Below, piece after piece: positions 11,261-22,383 of a DNA stretch of 64,000 nt. The notes under the pieces are model-generated. The model was given only the letters and a program-made list of their open reading frames with translations. It made no database searches and was not told where the DNA came from. The DNA comes from Sparassis latifolia. Its lineage: Eukaryota > Basidiomycota > Agaricomycetes > Polyporales > Sparassidaceae. The DNA lies in assembly GCA_018466975.1 (NCBI GenBank), contig CM031560.1, positions 744,001-808,000 of the forward strand. Reading direction: 5' to 3'. The position numbers and the translations under genes were made by a program. The stretch's first letter is position 1. Each line of letters begins with the position of its first letter.

Positions 11261-14200
11261 TCAATCCTCCAATGCCGAGCCAGACAGGTTGGAGCGTGCG
11301 ACGTTCAGCAAGAAGCGCTCTACGACCAACTTGCCTCTGTAAAGGTTCGAGAGGGAGATGCGCTCGTTCGGCAGGTGCGCCTGGTCCTGTTTACCCGAGC
11401 AGATTCAGCCGCATCCTGAATATCATATTGAGCCAGGGAACTCACAGTGCTCTGGCCAAGAGGAAGGTGCAGCGCGTGGCAGGCAAATTCCTTCTCGAGG
11501 TACGGTACGGATGGGATCGACTTCAGAAATTACAATACCAGCTCAGTAACGCCGCATGGCAGAGTCAACTAGATGAAGCAACGCACCCCGCCTTCACGTA
11601 TCCGCAGCGGTTCCGTGCCCCACTCGTCGCGCACCGCATCTTCCAACGCACGAAACCACGGATCGTCGAGCTCTCCGAGCCACCAGTCCGCCGTATGGTT
11701 GATACTCACCTGCAATACCCATCCGTCCAGCATGAGTGATTGGGAACACAGAAGATAGCAAAACACGACGTACTTGCAGTTTGTTCGGAGACTGCGTCCT
11801 GGCGAAGGTGGTCTTCAGATGATCACACAGCGCTTGGGCAATGGTCGTGAGATCTTGATCGGGCACGATGCGCAAGGAGACGTGTGCTTTCACCGTAGCA
11901 GGGATAACGGTAGAATCTAGTGCAAACTTGTTCTCAGCACCCGCAACTCAGTTGACATTAATAGCCCTTACTTCGTGGTCCAGAAACTTCGATGTTATGA
12001 ATGGTAAGCGATGGTTCGCGCCATCGCGAGGCGAGCAACTGCGCTGGTGTTTGCGTGATGCCGGAGAGGACCGTGTACAGCTGCCGCTCATCATCAGTCA
12101 ACGGACGCACGCTATCGTCTAAGTATGCCCGTCAGTGGACTGTACCAACGAAGATGGAAGGTGTTCGCACAGAAGCCTGGTATAGTCGCATGATTCTTCT
12201 CGTCTATCAGTGAACCAAGAAGCTTCACCCTGACATGCAGTCATGAGCGGGTATCGATCGAAGGGAGACGCGTACTCACATATCCAGCATAGGCTCTACC
12301 GCAGCTCCGCCCTCAACTCCGGAATGCAGATCCGGACCTTTATTCGATATCTAGTAGCATAATCAGTAAACAAATTGGAGCTATGATAGGAGCGCAGACT
12401 GACCTCCACGTTGCAATGCACAACACCTCGTAACCCGTAGGTGATGCAAGGTATGTCTTCCGCGATCCATGTCGAGTTACTAAACAAGCATGAGCATCAC
12501 TCGCACAGTCACCGTGAGAAAGCAATACTGACCTAACCAAGATCGCATCAATCGATCCAATTGCATCCTAACATGCTGTGAGCAGAGAACGCGCCAGTAG
12601 TGAATACACTAATCATTCTGACCTTGTGGCGTTTCACTGCAGCTCCAAATCCACCGCTCCCTGCCTCTTCCTCGCCTTCAATCAAAAGCACGAGATCTAG
12701 CTCAAGCGCTCTCTGGCTGAGGAGGTCTGCAGCTGCACAAGCGACAGCCATGACCGGGCCCTTGTTATCAGTTGCACCTCGGCCATACAGATACCCGTTG
12801 CGCCCCGTCAGTGTGAACGGGTCGGACGACCAGCCACGCGGGGGCGCGGAAATTACGTCGTAATGCCTGAACAAAAGTGAGCGCCAGGACAAAGCGATGA
12901 GTTGTCATGGCCGCTTCGTACCCATAGAATAGAACGCGTGGTTTGCGCTGTTTTGTCTGTGATCCACGGAACGTTGCCAGTACGAGCGGGTTCGTGTTGT
13001 CGCCGGTGGGGAGCTGAGAAACACAGCTTAGCTACTCGTCCTCGATTGACGGATCACAGCACGCACCAACGACGCGTCCGCGCCGAGCTGGGAAAAACAT
13101 TTGCGTAACCAGATGGCTGCCTGTCGGCAATCTTCACGGTTTGTGAGACAGTTGCTTACGCTCGGTATTGACACGAACGTGGAAAGCGCATATATCATCG
13201 TCTCTGGTAACGTGTGATTAGTGCCCGGATATCACATCAAGGTAAAGACGCGAGCCGTACCGTTGTTACATCTGGACTCCTCCTTATCGGAACGCTCTTG
13301 GATCCCATTGAAGGTGGACGTGCTGTGCTTGCGCATCTTCGGCGGCTCAACCTCCCAAACCTTCCCATCGTTGTCAGATAGCATTCTCTTGAATAATGAC
13401 ATCCTGGGATGAAACATACTTTGAGGTGATCATCATTTGCCCCTGTCACCAGAACAAAGCCCTGGGTGGCGTCGCTCAGCACGACTGAATCCGAGTTCGG
13501 AAGAGGAAGCGGTGAGGGAGGCGCTAGACGTGTAATGATGGAGGACAGCACGATTCCGTCGTGTGCAGGCCAAGATGCTGTAAGATCGAATGAAGCTGAC
13601 CAACGCTGCAGAGCCATTTAGAGAAGTGACAATAAGAAAGATCGGTTGGTGTACCTGAACCTGGCCATTTGCAGAGCAAGTGTAAAGATCTGAATGCAGC
13701 ATGGAAAGAGAGAGAACATCCACATTCTGTGGTTCACAAACCGTGAGCTGACGCACGAAAATGAGACACACGAGGCTCACTTCCACGACGATGAGTGTGC
13801 GCACAAGTGTGCGTGTCTCTAGATCCCACACTTTGACGTGTCCGTCCTGGCAACCCGCATATATCGTATCACCGCGTGCAACGAGGGAGAGGACAGCACC
13901 GCTGGAACACTCAAACGTATGCATGAGAACAGGGACAGACGACGTAGCCAAAGAAAGGTTCCATAGCTGAGAACGTGTTAGGATGGAGTATATGGGAAAA
14001 AATCAATTACAGACCTTGACAGTCTCATCTCCGCTGCCAGTCACGAGCTGTACAGAGCGCTGCTCGCCTTCTTCAGCCGTCCTCAAGGGCGGGTCTTCAG
14101 AGCCTTCGCGTATGCTGGGCACAAGTGCCATGCAGTATACATACCCGTAATGAGCGGAGTAAATAACATTAGCAGCGGGCACCTGGAACACTGCAACAGG

Positions 14201-15171
14201 ATGTTCAATCACATGGGGCTCCTGCCTCACACATGAGTCTGTCGGGAGAGCTCGACCTGCCAGAAAAGGTCGACAGAGAGCGCGGTGGTGTAGGCGGGAG
14301 CGAGGGGTGAGACGAACAGGTGGGATTACGCGCGTTCAGGTCCGCTGGGCGCCGGGTGTACTGCGGATAACTATCGAAGAATTTGTGCACACGTCTGGAT
14401 GTAGGCGTTGACGTGCCACTGACAGAAGTGCCATAGGCGAACGAATGCGCGAGATTTGGTGAGATGGAGGACGAGAGAGAAGCAAACGAGAACCACTGCA
14501 GTGAAGTGTCTTGACAGCCGAAGTAGAGCGTCTGCAGAGTAGGTGACCAGACAAGGGAAAACAGATCGCCAGAGTCAGTCTCAAGGTGAGGGTTTATCAG
14601 ATAAAGCGGGCTCAGTGTCCGGGTCGACCAAACCTGCGAACAACATACGTGACTGAATGCTTAGGACAACGCACAGCCGTCAAGCACTTACGCGTATTGT
14701 ACTGTCACCTAAACACGACGGTAAATCCGGTATTATAGAGAGGTCAGGACAGCAGACGAACCTGATGCACTGAAGAGCCACTGTTTGTCGGCTGCATACT
14801 CCAAGACGAGAATACTGCCGGTGTGACCTTGCAGTGTAGTCTTCAGCGTGAACGTCTGTTTGTCCCATACCTGACGCGCAGACGAACGCGACGTTCCGCA
14901 CCAGTCAGTACCTGACATCATCTCAGGTCGAAACACGACTGACAGAGATGACCTCTCCCTGACTTCCGCTGTAGATATGCTCTGCGTCGGCGGCAAGGCT
15001 CAGAACAGAGTTCTGTTCCTGAGACAGGGAATGAAAGAGCCTCGGGGGTTTACTAATCGGGTTAAGAGGCCTGCTCAGGGATGCTGGTAGAATGGGCTCG
15101 TGTATGAACGCGGATGCTTGAGACATTGATACGAGGAACGTACGATCTGGGGTTGTCGGGGACGAGGCCAT
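11261..15171 (-). CDS. DUG2: Dug2-type WD40 plus M20 metallopeptidase (glutathione degradation)
   Basis: Cytosolic subunit of the gamma-glutamyl-transpeptidase-independent glutathione degradation complex (Dug2 with Dug3, upstream of Dug1). The N-terminal half is a WD40 propeller: repeats such as LQGHTGSILVLEYA, SGSGDETVK, YAGCQDGHVKVWDLE and DDHLKVWEVE are spread over 14990-13300. The C-terminal half is an M20 peptidase with its metal and catalytic residues in place: GHYDV (about 12850), GRGATDNKGP (about 12780), EGEEEAGSGG (about 12680), CITYGLRG and HCNVE (about 12420), DWWLGELDDPWF and PLRIREGG (about 11600-11680), and DQAHLPNERI near the end (about 11360). The fusion order WD40 then M20 is diagnostic of Dug2. 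The gene is split by roughly a dozen short introns. Start ATG is at 15171 and the TGA stop at 11261. It is convergent with Stealth paralogue 1, leaving a gap of about 440 bp. I saw no broken frame. Confidence 0.88.
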
Positions 15172-17278
15172 CTACTTTATCTCCAGGTGGAAGCCCACAG
15201 AAACGTAAACCTCCGGGACAAATCTCGAACCGGATATGTAATTCAGTAGATGTGAAGTGATAGCGTAGAGAGAGATGAAATGGGTAGCAGCGGCGGTGTA
15301 CATCTCAGATGACTTTCGAGCAGTTCAAACGCATGCGCATCGGGGCGCCAGTCCACTGTGGCAACTTGCTTTCTCCCATTACGACGCGGCGTCCCCCTCA
15401 CGCGACCATCATGATTGCGACAGTTCGCAACAGTTCGCATTCTGTTCACGCCTTTAGCCTTCGCGTCTACCTCTTCGCTGCGCTCCAGTCAATTCATTGA
15501 CCTCCTGGAATACTATCACGTGGGGGGAGTTGCGAAATCCAAAAAATCAGCAACACTGCCGTCGCTGCTTCCACACTCAATAAATAAATCAGATAAAGTA
15601 GGACGATACTATACACCAGTAGATGTGTTCTACCAAGCCAGGGGTTCAGGCATTCCGGGATTGCTGAATGAGACATCAAATACCGCGTTTGCAACTATGG
15701 TAGGTGTACTAATATCAAAGATCTCTCTTGATACTGAGAATGACTGACCCAAGTGATGTTTGGGTGATAGCAATATGTGCTACAGCACTGTGTTCCACCA
15801 TCCCGATAAGTGTTTTGGGCAATCAGACATGCTTCAGCCTGCATTTTGTAACACTCCCGATGAAAAGTGTGACGACGTATAGCCCGATATGGCACCCGCG
15901 TGAGCGCTCCGTCCGCGAGATGAGCGTGACATCTGTGTGACAAAATCAGCAACACCACCCCCCGTCAACACCCACCACCGGCATCTTGCCGTCTCTCCCT
16001 CCTCACCACGAGAACATGTAAAAAAATTTGCAAAATGTAATGTGGAAGTGCATACATCTGCCCATGTAAAAATGAAGACAAAGCATCCCGGAATACAGAA
16101 GAGGAAGCCCGAGCGCTCAAAGATCGGTAACTCCCCCCTCATGATAGTAGTCAGGGCAGATCTATTCGGGCCGTCGGACACGGAGGATGGAAATGTGCTG
16201 ATGAGCAAAAGCAAAAGGGAACCCATCTGGATTCCCGTAAAGCATTCACAACAGCCAATAGATGACTACGATAGAATTCTGCCCCTCTTGATTGGACCTA
16301 TGAATTCGAAGCCGAAGATGAAGTTTACGGTCCCGAGGTGCGTCGGTACTTGCCAGTTGGCGCGTTGGTGTGGACGGCCCAGGAACTGCGCACGGTTCGT
16401 CAATTAGATTATGATACTATCCAAGCGACTGTCATCTCAAGACGCGGGGCAAATTTGGATCTCGTACCCGAGGCTTGATTCCCGTGCGCAAACATTTGCG
16501 CAGTTTCTCGTTCCAGGGGCAGAGAGGTCGTTAACACATGGCAGGCTGATCCCTGCACAACCTCCCAGAGAAGACTTCTCACTTACTCACTTACACATAC
16601 ATGGGGTGGGAGGTCCCACATGATGACAGCATGTTCTGCTTCCTTCTATGTTCTGCGTTCGATCAGCTGAAGCACTTCTTACGACCGGAAAGCTATCTCT
16701 AGGCACAGTGAGCCGTTTGCTCTCCGCGGTATACCTGACAAGGTCTCTTTCGCAGAGCTTTGGACGCCGACAAAGATAGCCTCCACGATCATTGAAAGGT
16801 TTCGTGTGTGAGCTATGAGCGGGCGCAGCATACGGTCAAGCAGATTCTGATCTGGAAGTTGCTGAGTGAAGTCGGTCTTGATCGCGAAACATATACCAGT
16901 ACGTTTGTACGTTTGTCACATGGTAGGCTACGTGATACGTCGAGTCGATATATAATGCACGGAAGAGATTTAGCAAGTAATGACCAGGAGAGTGAGAACG
17001 TATCGACGAAAGAACCATCGTGTCGAACAGCGGCAGACAAAACATGGGAAAGAGCGCACAGAAAGAGTAGCTTTGTCTGTGCGCTGACAGATAACTACGC
17101 CATGCCGAAGCGAAGCGAGTCGCAGAAGGCAGGGTAACAGACGTATGACCAGCGTGAAAACAGTAACACATTCAAATAATGAGGTTGTAGTAACGTGCAT
17201 AGCGTTGTAGAGGTCTCTGAAATTGAGTGAAACTTGATGAAGGATAACATATGGCTTTCTCCCAAAAGGGAATAATTA
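15172..17278 (+). other. Gene-poor stretch with decayed coding-like fragments
   Basis: A frame at 15937-16407 is open for about 156 codons. A different frame at about 16290-16480 reads smoothly (EFEAEDEVYGPEVRRYLPVG, then WTAQELRTVRQL). Another near 16800-16920 reads ERAQHTVKQILIWKLLSEVG. The coding-like segments lie in different frames and are interrupted by stops, so they may be remains of one inactivated gene. I cannot name a family. The part nearest 15171 would also hold the Dug2 promoter. Confidence 0.25.
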
Positions 17279-18706
17279 TTGGGGTACTTTATGACAGGCT
17301 CGACCAAGAGGCAGGCGACCCCAGGATCGCAGACACTGACCCTTAAAGCGCGATCACGTGAGTGGCTTTGTTGTGCCATATTGACGCGCCGTGGCTCTGG
17401 GATAAAATTGACGAAACTCCGCGCTTGGAACTTGCTGTTGACCTTGTGTCGGCGTTCACGCTCTCATCTCACATCGACGCACATCTCCCAACCCATGTTT
17501 CACTCTCTCACCCACGACCTTCCGATGGCCCTCAATGCTCCAGGCCCCTGTCCGCGACACTGCACACGCGCTTTGCCAATACTTCGATGCCGCCTCCAGC
17601 CAACACATTGCACTCCCAACCAGAGTGGAATCTAACCCTAAGTGCTTTTTGGGCTACTTCGCGTCTCTATTTTGCTTTTGGGAAGGATATTATGTCTGGT
17701 GCGACGACTCGAGCAATGTCGCTGTGGACGAAGCCAGAACTTCTTTACGCAAGGGTGCATCTATCGAGCGTCTGGATCTAGCAGGACTGCGCGTAGTTGC
17801 ATTATGCATCAGCAGCCGGAGAATATATTGCTCGTCATGACCCCTCCAAAGCCACTCCTTATCGCATCTCCGGAAAGTGTGCCCTACCCGTGCCACAGTC
17901 GACTGATCCTTCCGGATGCCACGCACAGATCTCCGCTAGTGCTACCTCGGGATCCCGAGCTGTCTCTCCTGGGCAAAATTTCCCGTGACGCACAGGAAAC
18001 CATGTTTGTGCCCTGTGAGGCTGAACGTGCGCTTCCCCACGTGGATGGCCCTGTGAGCGTCAGAGCAGGAAGGTAGCATCGGCACGCGCGAGATCTTGCA
18101 TCTTGGAGGTTTGCGATTCCGGGGTGGACACCAGAGAAGCGTCGCGGGACCTAATTGGATATGTTTTGGAGGGCGAACGAGTCACGCACATTCCGACTGC
18201 GAGTTTACTGCGGATGCTGCTACGTGGATGGGTTACGAACCGACCTCATAGGTTGTCTTTGCCCATATTGTTCCCTTCTGCTTGAAACTTGTGCTTAGAT
18301 GCTCCAAGCTGCGGAAGCGCTGGACCAACAAGCATTTCTAATCCTTCCCCGAACGAGCTTTCCGTACCGGACGCAAGTAGCCTGGGTCTCTGACTCACCA
18401 TCCGGAGCGGCGTTCGTCCTGACTACAGGGCCGGGATACAGGCGTCGCTCACCCCCGGCGAATTTTGGTAGATTTTGCTCGCCGCAGGCTACCTGATATC
18501 CCTCGCTGCTGTAGCTGGCTGTGGCAGGGACGCAAAGGCAGGACCTGGAAGCGTCGGCTGGCGCTGCACAATCACCTGGTTACGTGGTTCGCAGGCGTTG
18601 GATCACAAAGTGCGTGTGCTATGTCGGGACGTACAGGATCGCACAGGAAGGCGTGGTGAGTGATTATTTGGTTGTGACTCCGGGAGATTGCGGGGCACCG
18701 GTGTGA
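17279..18706 (+). pseudogene. Possible degenerate gene of unknown family
   Basis: Several coding-like segments follow one another on the plus strand but in changing frames. Examples are EWNLTLSAFWATSRLYFAFG (about 17625-17685), then PYRISGKCALPVPQSTD (about 17850-17905), MFVPCEAERALPHVDGPVSV (about 18000-18060), TREASRDLIGYVLEGERVTH (about 18130-18190), FLILPRTSFPYRTQVAWVSD (about 18330-18390) and VCYVGTYRIAQEG (about 18615-18655), ending GDCGAPV. The number of frame changes without consensus splice sites argues for decay rather than a spliced gene, but I have not excluded a complex exon structure. No known domain was recognised. Confidence 0.32.
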
Positions 18707-20597
18707 GAGTGTGTTTGGCCTAGAAGCCACGCACGGTAGGGGGAACGGGTGTACAGCGGCGGGTCGACTGCCGCAAGTATGGTTCCTTTGTGTCTGTCTG
18801 GCCGCCCCCAACTCTGGTCCTTCCAGTACAGGAAGGCCGACTGCGATCGCCCTCCGCGCGCTAGTAGCTCGATCCCCACTCTGTTTTCGTTGCTCTGATA
18901 CTTGTATGTGGCATGTTGTGGTGCGTCGGGCTTGCGTCAGTGCCTCACCCAGACGTCTCGGTCGGTTGGATGTAGCTGTGTGTGTTTTTGCCATCTAGCT
19001 CTTGCGGAGACCTGTCTCCTCGAGCTCGCTTTCCTGGTTTCGTTCTCGCTCTTCCATGCATTGAATAGCTCAGAGAGCTCCTCGCTGCCTGTGTTTCTTT
19101 CACTGTAGCCCCAATGATCCAGGGGGCTGGTACCGCTCATCCGGGTTTCTTCCCTTGCCCAGATCTTCGCAAAGGACTCCTCGCTGGTGGCTAGATTCCT
19201 CCACTGTCTGCCGGAGTGTGATTCTTTCGGGTTATTGCACAGAGATTCGTTCTCGAGACCGGCGGCAGTTGCGCGTATACCACATGGTGGATATGCCTGG
19301 CTGTGTAATCAGCCAGTGAGGGCCGTTCCCTCGCGGAGGGGCATCTGGCCAAGGTGCCAGGGATCAGGAGGGTGATGCGTAGGTCCTCTGGCTAGGGGTT
19401 ACGGTTGGACACCGGACGGTTTGTGAGTGCTAATCGGTGCGTACATACAGGAAGACGATGCGGGCTGGATGAGCAGTTTGAAGGCGGCGAGCAGGACAGA
19501 TGCGTGGCTATTGGTCCACGAGAAGATATTGCGCAGTCTCGGAAGACGGACTGTGTCTGGGAGGCGTCTGCCTCCGCCACGTATGAGCATGTCGTCGCCC
19601 GAGAGGGTACAGACACGTAATACGGGCGACAGGGACGAGTGGACGGAAACTCCGAAGCCCTTGGGCACTAGGAGAAGTATGATGGAGCAGGGTCGAGGGA
19701 ACGCGCGCGGTAGTCAGTGGTGTCGCTGGCGGGGGGAGGTAGCATGGTCCGGCTACCTTCGAGAGTGCGCTGCATGGACACCGTGCGACGGGTGCGTTCG
19801 CAAGGACGCTGCTCGTAGTAGTGCTTCTACTCCAATTTTTTCCACCTTCACGCTTTCGTGGCGTATTGATCATTCAGCGGTGCCTCCAGTTGTGTGGGAG
19901 GAGGTAACGTATTTATTGCCGATTTTTTAATATGACCAGTTAATAATCCATGAATTTGCGTAGATGTTGTCAAACCTAAACATGATGTTCAGAATGTGAG
20001 TGTCTATGCTACGCGATTACTTCGATACAGAAATTGCTTCACGAACTTAGGCTTTTTACTCTGGATTCGATCGTTGCCTTATTATACTTATAGAACGCTT
20101 CCGCACCATCTACTTCGGCGTATACACAGTAGTGATTGCACGCAAATATTCTGACCTGGTTTTGTAATGGAGAAGAGAGTTAGTTCGTGATGGTTTTGTG
20201 CTCCTGGGACGCGCCCAGGCGTGAACGCGAGACGCGCCAGTCTCCCGCGAACAACGTTACATACCCTATAAGTACGCGAACGCGAAACGCGTCGAAATCA
20301 TGTGATCCAAACTTCGGGTCAGGGCAAGTTGCGCATTGCAACCACGCATTTGCAGTCGTGTTGCAAGGTATCTTTCGGCGATCCGCAGTTTATCCTGCAC
20401 GTATGGATGTTTGAAGCGCCAGTTCGTGTCACTGACTCACAGAGGCTTGCGTTGGCCGATCTGTCACGGTGAGTCGGCATCACTCTGTCTCCTACTCTTG
20501 CTAGACAGACAACGAGATACTTACCTACATCCTTGAATGTCGTCCAGTCGTGAATTGAATAGCAGAATTTCGTTCGGGCACAGATTTTGAGTGAACC
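18707..20597. other. Gene-poor stretch upstream of the FIST-like gene
   Basis: Open frames here, including 19427-19930 plus and 19508-19873 minus, are mutually overlapping and show no domain or splice continuity. No repeat structure or RNA gene was recognised. The last few hundred bases should contain the promoter of the gene starting at 20598. Confidence 0.4.
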
Positions 20598-22176
20598 ATG
20601 GCGTTGCACATGAGCACGATAATATCTCGCACGGCATCCGACATTCTCTCACAGCTCTCGTATATCCGACCTGCCTTGTCCTCACATATCCCATTGTTTT
20701 CCATCTCTGTCTCACCTAATACGAAAGCAGACGAACTCTCCGCTCTCGTTTCCCATCTAACATCGCAGTCTAGTCATGGCATCGGGTGTCTTTCAGCTTC
20801 CATTCCTTCGACAGATCCTACATGGCAAGAGAGTATCGCGTGTTCTGTCGCTTTATTTGACAAAAGTATAGCTACGCCGTTTCGGAGCACGATTCCCGGT
20901 ATAAATACTCCTCAAGTCGGTCGCTGGCATTCGTTCCGCAAGAGAAGCGAAGACGCTGATGATGAGCTTGGTGATACAGCCAACATAAATTGGGATGATA
21001 TTTGGTCCAGGAAACTCGGACGTGGTTTCCTTTCCCCGAAATCCCAACCCAGGAGTGCGTTATTTGTGGTACTGACCAGTGCTACCATTGACGCCATGAA
21101 TAGTCATGAAGCAGTAGGCACAATTGTCTATTTCTCTGACGGTGCTCCAGAAGGACTTTCCAACGCCCTTCACACTCTTGGTTCTGCTACCAAAGTCCGT
21201 GACTCGAGTTCTATGCATCACTTTGTCTTTGAATTTACGCTGTTGCATTGAAGGTAGGCCTGATTGCTTCGTCAACTCCTTTTGTCACTGGCCGGCCGTT
21301 TACGCTCTTCCATGGGACATCTATTTATTCCTCTGGGGCAGTGGGTCTTTACCTCGCCTCGTCTGCCAGGCCACGTTCATATGTTGAATTTCCGGGCCTA
21401 CAAAAGTTAACAGAGCCTCTCACGGTAACGAGGTATACTGCCCACAGATGGCTTATCGGTCTGACTGTTTTGCAAAAACTGACGTACATTACTAGTTCAA
21501 AAGGCAATCTGGTACACTCACTCGACAATACCAATCCTTCCCGCTTACTTCTGTCCGCTATCGAGAAGAGTGGCAGCGCGTCAAGGCGTGTCACTGTAAG
21601 AGCTCCGGATGCGAACATGAAAGATGACCAGTATTATCTCGCTGCTCTCCGCAGAGTGGGCGAACAATATGAAGTAAAGCTCTCAATCGTCGTTAACCCC
21701 GGGTTTCTAACGGTATTGTACAGTTGCACCAGCTCTTTACTATCATGTCTGGTGATCCATCCCGTGGCACGCTTGCCCTCGGGAGTGATACTGCGCCTTC
21801 AGAGGGTACGCCGGTTCAGGTATGTTCTCGCTGTACTCCTTCTGAGAATGTATTACTGAACTCTACCTTGCACTAGATATACCGTCTTCCGGCGGAGTTC
21901 TCTCCAGATACCCTAGCTCGATATCTAGTGGACTCAAAGACGTCTGCTCCCCGCAAAACATGCAATGTTATATTCACCGTCTCACCTGATGTGGACCACC
22001 GCTCTGTGCCTGTGGTGATAAACGAATCTATGGAGACAATCGTTCTCGACGATGTTTTTATTGCTGCGTCTGAGAACGGGTTCGTTGTGGATGACAGTGT
22101 GCTTGGCGATGGAGATGATCGGCCTTGGCGTTGCACGATTCGCGGTGGTCTGTTTGGGTTGGAGTGGGATCGTTGA
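20598..22176 (+). CDS. FIST-domain-like protein
   Basis: The exons join to one protein of roughly 430 residues. Introns at about 21195-21252, 21431-21493, 21675-21722 and 21821-21878 keep the frame open. The middle and C-terminal parts fit FIST_N/FIST_C type sensory domains, also found in the mammalian F-box protein FBXO22. Supporting segments are VGTIVYFSDGAPEGLSNAL, VGLIASSTPFVTGRPF, YSSGAVGLYL, then LFTIMSGDPSRGTLALGSDT and the end segment WRCTIRGGLFGLEWDR. FIST modules are thought to bind small ligands; no F-box is evident in front of this one. The first ATG (20598) and a second at 20613 are both possible starts. The N-terminus is rich in serine, threonine and leucine and could be a mitochondrial presequence, which is only a guess. 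The gene ends about 208 bp before the second Stealth gene, in the same orientation. Domain name is recognition without a search. Confidence 0.55.
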
Positions 22177-22383
22177 CTTGTACTCTCCTACGAGAGCAAC
22201 TGTCCCGTATATCATCTATGCATTGCTTTCGACCAACGCTGGACTTTACTTCTGTAGCTACTCTCTGGTCTCTTTTGAGGAGGTTATTTTTGTAACTGTG
22301 TGCCTGATGCCTTATTCTGTATTCGCTCTGCCACTGCGAGAACTGCACACGATGCAAACCTCTTTCCTCTCCATGTCCCTACT

